Origin: Setoptus koraiensis
Taxonomy: Eukaryota; Arthropoda
Length of the DNA stretch: 64,000 nucleotides
Direction of reading: 5' to 3'
Assembly: GCA_048013815.1 (NCBI GenBank)
Contig: CM106586.1
Span: 23,126,001-23,190,000, forward strand
The notes beneath the pieces are model-generated. The model was not told the origin of the DNA and did no database searches. It saw only the letters and a list, made by a program, of their open reading frames with translations. A program made the translations under genes and the position numbers. Within the stretch, counting starts at the first letter, position 1, and each line of letters opens with the position of its first letter. This document shows, piece after piece, positions 58,525 through 64,000 of this stretch.

Positions 58525-60157
58525 ATGAAGAGAAATAACCAAAATCAACGCTTACTTTTTATACAATTGTGTCTGTTTATGTGTCTGACACTGAACTTGT
58601 TGTCTGCGCAAGTTAGCGCCCACTCAAGTAAGTAATAGTTGATAGCCGCTTGTAGACAGGCATCATTAATAATCATTACGTAACCACCTTTAGCTTCTAT
58701 GGCTTTCACTTGTGCGTGTGTGTGTGTGTGTGCGTGTCATGTCATCACTCTCTTGCTCTTTGTATTTTTTTCTCTTTCTATTGCTCATCCGAATAAATCG
58801 TTGCTATAATGATTCTAACTATATAAAACGCTATGAATTGATTCTATCACAATTTATCCATTCAATTGGCTGCTGCTGCAATCATTAATCAATAATCAGA
58901 CGCGGAGCTCGCGCCTCATGGTCTCAGTTGTTACGCTTGTTCCACAATGGACAACGAGGCGTGTCGTTCACTGAAGCCAAAATCTAATCTGGCCTCTACT
59001 ATCGGTCTGACCGCTCACATGAACATGTTGTCCACCTCTCAGAGCACTGTTTCCACAAATGTGGGTACAACACTACCAACACCAACAAACAAACAAATAC
59101 TCGAAGAAACGGTGTCGTCGTCTCCGGATTATACACCGGGTGAATTTTCCGGACGCGATGACAATGTCAGCCACTACAGGTATCACCATCAACGTCACCA
59201 GCATTTGCATCATCATCATCAGCAGCAGCAGCAAGATCAAGATGATCATCAAATCCGGCACCATCAGCAAGTAGAGGCCACTAATGATATGATAATGCCC
59301 TACAGCGCCAATGATTCGTCGTTGGGCGCCTCTCTAAACACATTGGAATCAACGCAATTGGTCCAATCAAACAGGAGCCACATCAGATCGAGAATATGTA
59401 ACACAGACGAGAATTTTTGTTCTGTTGTATCTATTGTGAGATTGGAGTTCGTCAATAATGCATTCGTTAGTAAATTTTGGGCCTTAGAAAGGTAAGCCGA
59501 TTAGAGTGACGCGCTTAGGCGACCTTGCCACAAACTGCGCTCTGTGTAAAAAACTCACCTCATAGACAAATATTGGCTTATGTTAATCAGTTGGCCAGCT
59601 CGCAGCCCGCTCACTGGCTGGCTGGCCGAGGCGTGGGCGCGAGCGCAACAAAATTAATTGAATTATATGCACCTTGTTGTTACAGTACAGCACCAAAATA
59701 ACCTTGCGTCGTTGTCATTGTCTCCATCAATTTCCCAATCATCTATGCCACCCATGTACACGCGGACTATCTCATCGCCACTAATAATCTATCTGGTGAA
59801 ATAACAAACCGTCTCTAAAAACACCCCTAAAAACACCTCCAAAAACACCTCCAAAAACACCTCTAAAAATGCCTCTCAAAATACCATGGAAAATTATAAC
59901 GATCTTTACGTAACGATATGTTACACAACGGTGCATCAATGATTGTTGCAATGTATAGAAACTGTTCAAAGAGTTGCAATCATGGCTGCATAGTCATTGG
60001 TGAGCGAATCAAATTAAGAATGTGCAACGAATGTTGTACCACTCCAAATTGTAACGTTGGCGACCATTCCAGTTCCCTGTTACCGTCAGTTGTTTTAGTG
60101 TACACTCTATTGTCTATATTGATTTTGGGCACAATAATTACGTCATCAACGTCATGA
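58525..60157 (+). CDS. GPI-anchored Ly6/quiver-like protein with large His/Gln insertion, 3 exons
   Basis: Exons 58525-58627, 58900-59491 and 59959-60157 join in phase (introns 272 and 467 bp; donors GTAAGT and GTAAGC) to give 297 residues. Exon 1 is a signal peptide (QRLLFIQLCLFMCLTLNLLS). Exon 2 begins the three-finger fold with LSCYACSTMDNEAC, then an insertion of about 130 residues that is Ser/Thr-rich and then His/Gln-rich, and resumes at RICNTDENFCSVVSIVRL. Exon 3 has NCSKSCNHGC and the hallmark CNECCTTPNCN, then a hydrophobic tail typical of GPI addition. Proteins of this group in flies (quiver/sleepless and relatives) modulate channels or septate junctions; the role here is unknown. 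An upstream in-frame ATG (58240) would add 95 Asn-rich residues ahead of the signal peptide and is less likely. Confidence 0.82.
59815..59884. repeat. 12-bp minisatellite in the Ly6-like gene intron
   Basis: Five to six copies of AAAAACACCTCC with C/T variants, decaying at the right end into ATGCCTCTCAAAATACC. It lies in intron 2, about 75 bp upstream of the acceptor. Confidence 0.85.
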
Positions 60158-60710
60158 TAACAACATGGTCATCATATATGATATATGTATAAGCTCGACA
60201 GCTATGGCTGCTATCTCATAGCCGACAGACACAAACACCATCGCGGCGGACACGAGCACAAAGAAACAACAAACAGACAAACAAACAATTGAGTCATTGT
60301 GTTTGTGTGTCTAGCTTGCTGAGAGAGCCAGTTAGTTATCACGTCACTTGAGTCAAGAGCAATGTCTATGGCTCTTCATTATTGCACAACACAATCAACA
60401 TTACCATCACTATACAAATACACCTGTACCTACCTGAGTGATGTGTGACGTGCAAACTAGGACGTGACAGGAAGAAGATTATCACACATACACACAAGAG
60501 AAGGAAATCATGATAGAATAATAATAATAATAAAAAAGAAACTACTCATAAGCAAACATCATCAGCTCGTCCAATCAATGCAACTATCGCATATGGCTTT
60601 AGCCTTTTCTCGCCCTCTTTCTCCAGCTATTTCTATGCCTCTTGTCCCTAGGTAAATATGTATATCTGTTAGTATTGTGATGCAACTTTGTTGTTGTGTC
60701 GGCCATAATG

Positions 60711-60714
<4 letters not shown>

Positions 60715-60750
<36 letters not shown>

Positions 60751-60774
60751 CGCGCTACATCGCGCTACATCGCG
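60715..60774. repeat. CA microsatellite fused to a 10-bp repeat
   Basis: About seventeen CA units run directly into two and a half copies of CATCGCGCTA. Confidence 0.9.
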
Positions 60775-60813
60775 TCCATTGTGTAACAGCTAGCTGGCTG
60801 GTTAGCTCGTGTA

Positions 60814-60858
60814 GTGTATAGAGTACCGGTGTATAGAGTACCGGTATATAGAGTATAG
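60814..60858. repeat. 16-bp tandem repeat
   Basis: Nearly three copies of GTGTATAGAGTACCGG, the last with an A-for-G change and ending in TATAG. Confidence 0.88.
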
Positions 60859-63800
60859 CCTTCATTAAATTGGTGCGCACCATTGAAAGCAAAACATTCA
60901 AGGGGGGTTATCTTGGCTCGTACACTAGCTAGAAGCACCTAGCTAAAGTCGGTACAACATTTAATGCATCTAGTGGGCGCGAGATAATTTCTCTACAATC
61001 GCAAGTTGCAACAAATATACGGATGCAGCAAAACACGTTGAGATGACGGAAGAGCGAATGGCATGCACCAATAACTTCCTAATTGCAACAGACTGACACA
61101 GAGTTGTCTATTTAGGCATTTTCTGTTTGCTCTTCTGCTGCTGCTGTTGCTGCAGCAAATATTGCCGCTTCCTCTGGACAGATTAACGAGAGATTGAACT
61201 AATTCGGCTATCTGAAAGATGGATAATTTCAGCCAATGTCATCATCTAACAGAAAAATGCGCTTAAGTCGTCAACTTGGCACACTAGTGCAAAATCAACA
61301 TATATCACGTACCCTGAATATCAGCTGCCTCACACTTGCGAACTCTCTCTAGCTTTTGCGTGTGGCACGAGTCGCAACACGATCTCTTTCTCTATTTGTA
61401 GGCTATCGACAGCTCGATGATTCAGGTGTAAAAGTGCATAGTGGCGTAGGCTGCTTTGTATAGCGAGCAGATTCGAGAAGCATTCAATGCGGTAATAAAT
61501 CACGATACAAACCTAGTCGTTGGTTAACTAACAACAGTCACAGTTCGGCAGTTGGCTGCACCTCAGGGGCTTCAGTCAGCCACTAAAATAGCTAGACAGA
61601 CAGCAGGGCTAGTAACGTCGAGCTAAACGACTAAATGAGTAACATTGTATAATGCAATCATATAATAATAACAATAATGTACCCAAATGAACGAGTAATG
61701 ATTTTGGCGTGCCATCATTGGCTCACAAATGTTTGAGACATATCGAGTGCGGTTCGCGAGCATTGTCGAGGGAGCCATTGCGTGATAATACGACATCAAC
61801 AAGCTTACATGCTGCCATGATTGTACGGCAATAATCTCAGAAAAATTAATTAAGGGTTACTCATGCAGCCAACACCAGAATCAAATCACTTAGAGTTATG
61901 CGTATATATTATTACGATAATGGGAGCACACATAGCTTGACCAAGCGAGGGTCAGGTGCCCGAGCACAAGTATCCAACTTATTTCAATAACAAAAACAAC
62001 GAGTTAATCTTATTTGCTTCACATAACTTATCCTTGTATCTTTTGTGTGTGTCATTATCATAATTCACATCATTAGAGTAATGCAGCAGAATTTAGCTTT
62101 CGATCGTTGGCTTCTATGTTGCCAATAGTCGCCACTTCTTATGATATAGGGGCGCTATTTGCAGCAGCACCACCACCAAACATAGCAATACATTCATCCA
62201 TAGATTAGCTAGTTGCAGCTTTCACGTGATACTAGTTGAGTATTTACTAGTGAATATCATGAGTTGTTGCTGACCGCTAGCCACTACATGAAATTAGACA
62301 AGGTCTCTCTGGTCAGCTGGAAACTAAATTGATTGAGTATAGTAGTAATCCAGTCGTAACATAGTCGTCATCAGCAACACAAGCATGAGTGTGAGCGTTG
62401 GCGGATAATATCATGGTTCATGATATATAGTGCTTACCGTAAGGAGCCGACTACTTAGGAAATTCAGTTACATACTCTCAATCTTTCAGTGCAAGCTACC
62501 ATTTGGTGCCTATATGTGCCTTACCGTTTGCTGTTAACGCTAGTCGCTACCGTTAGGTATAAGAGCGTATGTTTACATGAATATTCAGCATCGTGCCAAT
62601 AGTTAATCTATTCAGTGGATATCTATAGCAGCTGATTAACTGACCATCCACTTATTGCCAACTAGAATCTTGCTCTGGTCACTGAGAGCGTCATTAAACG
62701 GTGTCTCCCTTTGATCACGATCAACATAATTAACATCAGAAACGTTGGTTAGTTAGTTGCCTGTTAGTTGGGCAGCTCTAATAAAGACAAAAAAATCTAT
62801 CCGCTTTCATGATTTGTCGCTACTCGAAATAGACTACGACCATAGTGGCTTGAACTTACCTATAAGCCAACAAAAGCCCAACTCGCACAACAGTATTAAT
62901 TAATGTTAACGAAGCTTGCCAAATGGATTAGATTAGCTCGAATCGAGCTTACTAGAAACTACTGTTTGCTACCGCTATCAATAGTCAAAAATATCAACAA
63001 AATGCACTTGAAACAAACACGTTCGCATCGGCCATGAAACGCCCGAGGTCTCTCTTTCTGTGTGTGTGTTTATACAGTTTGTATAGGTATATGACAGTGC
63101 GGACAAAAACCACCCACTACTAGACCCACTGGCACTACCACCGCCAAATACGACTGGAACACTTTATTTACGACCGTCGTGATATACTTTATGCTAAATC
63201 ATAATCAATTAGAGCTTAATCAATGGGGCGCCCCAGATAGGTTCAACACTTGCCGTTGCTTTCTTTCCTACTCTTTCGCACTCGAATGCAAGCAATATCA
63301 TCTCTTTGCCTTTGGACATTCCTATTGACTTGCAATGATCAGTCTCAGACTGACTTAAGTGCTCAAGACGTCATAAATAAACTCAGTACGACAAGGCAAT
63401 TCAATTGGTGGTGGTGGTGAGATCGAAATGAATGGTCCTCAATCAATTTACACAAGACACTTCGACAAAATGAGAGGCTCAAGAAGTTAATAAGCAAACG
63501 AAAGTGCATGTACCTCTTTTAGTCACTAAGCTTCAAGTCGTCGTCAGTTCGTGCACACCTCAAATCAGTAATACTTTCCCATGAACACAATCCCAGCTAA
63601 GTACATCCTCATAGCAGCCTGAAATTTACAGCAAATTCAACGAATCGCTGTAAAGGACCTTTGACTAATTTGGAAACCGTGTTCCATCGACGAAACCTGA
63701 TGAAATGCAGATCAGTATGCGGCTTTGACCTTGATTCCCAGATTATACCAAGACCAAAACGAGAGAGAGAGAGAGAAAATGAAGTTGAAATTCGCAGAAT

Positions 63801-63917
63801 CTATGACAACACTAACACAACTCATTTATATATGTATATACATTTATACAGGGAAACACTACAATGTACAGGCACTATAACAGTTAGAACATTCGGATTG
63901 GATTTGCATTACAGATT

Positions 63918-64000
63918 CTAAGCGGTGCTCTCTTTCTCATCATCGTGCTTGTTAGCTTTTTCGAGCGGGGGAGGTTCTACGAAATATGGCAAACGACCTC
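63918..64000 (-). CDS. C-terminal end of a second GNL2 copy (cut by window edge)
   Basis: The last 31 bases of the window are identical to the GNL2 gene at about 49620-49650, same orientation, reading RLPYFVEPP. Beyond that the two differ. Here the frame continues with one extra Pro, LEK, then ANKHDDEKESTA and a stop at 63918, where the first copy ends LEKCYQ. The frame is intact for all 27 visible codons. It is therefore the end of either a GNL2 paralogue or a longer-tailed version of the same gene. The rest lies beyond 64000, so copy number and intactness cannot be judged. Confidence 0.8.
   Translation of the reverse strand, partial: GRLPYFVEPPPLEKANKHDDEKESTA

Larger units (their letters stand above)
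60158..63917. other. Gene-poor region before the right edge
   Basis: About 3.8 kb with no recognised gene. It contains CA, 10-bp and 16-bp tandem repeats (60715-60858), a CTG cluster (61134-61158) and GTGGTGGTG near 63410. Frames such as 60464-60655 and 63661-63921 (+) have no motifs; the latter overlaps the second GNL2 copy on the opposite strand. Confidence 0.5.

Noticed and set aside
1-64000. Retroelements, DNA transposons and virus-like elements
   Set aside because: No reverse transcriptase, integrase, transposase, capsid or envelope motifs and no long terminal repeats were seen; the only large repeated segments are host gene pieces (exoribonuclease and GNL2).

Overview
This is a eukaryotic nuclear window, most probably from an arthropod and plausibly a chelicerate such as a mite. 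The arthropod call rests on a CYP307A (spook-type) ecdysteroid P450, an innexin-type gap-junction protein and a GAB/Dos-type adaptor exon. The mite suggestion is an inference from the compact, intron-poor structure: most genes have 0-2 introns, mostly about 100-185 bp with canonical GT-AG ends. No rRNA, tRNA, CRISPR, transposase, reverse transcriptase or virus-like element was recognised. One assembly gap of exactly 500 N lies at 33423-33922.

Layout. 1-7.2 kb is gene-poor, with satellites and a GC-richer left edge. 7.2-17.4 kb holds an XRN1-type 5'-3' exoribonuclease (+), a three-exon alpha/beta hydrolase (+), an inverted copy of the first quarter of the exoribonuclease gene (-), and the spook-type P450 (-). 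17.4-25.8 kb is gene-poor and includes a roughly 370 bp ATCACC satellite. 25.8-33.4 kb has the last exon of a GAB/Dos adaptor (-), a divergent innexin (+), a DENND1-type Rab GEF (-) and the C-terminal half of an unknown single-pass membrane protein (-). After the gap come the C-terminal part of phosphoacetylglucosamine mutase (PGM3, +) and an unknown acidic/basic protein (+). 36.9-56 kb is a dense housekeeping block: GRAMD1/Aster (-), MAPKBP1/WDR62 (-), CDC23/APC8 (+), GNL2 (-) and the P5A ATPase ATP13A1 (+). A three-exon GPI-anchored Ly6/quiver-like gene sits at 58.5-60.2 kb. The last 83 bases are the C-terminal end of a second GNL2 gene copy with a different tail.

The genes serve unrelated pathways: RNA decay, ribosome assembly, anaphase promotion, ER membrane-protein quality control, sterol transport, amino-sugar synthesis, moulting-hormone synthesis and Rab35 traffic. 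The notable theme is recent partial gene duplication. The 5' quarter of XRN1 is copied in inverted orientation with identical coding sequence, and the 3' end of GNL2 is copied in direct orientation with an altered but open C-terminus.

Limits: exon joins were made by eye from splice signals, reading phase and family similarity. Gene symbols refer to orthologous families; no database search was run.
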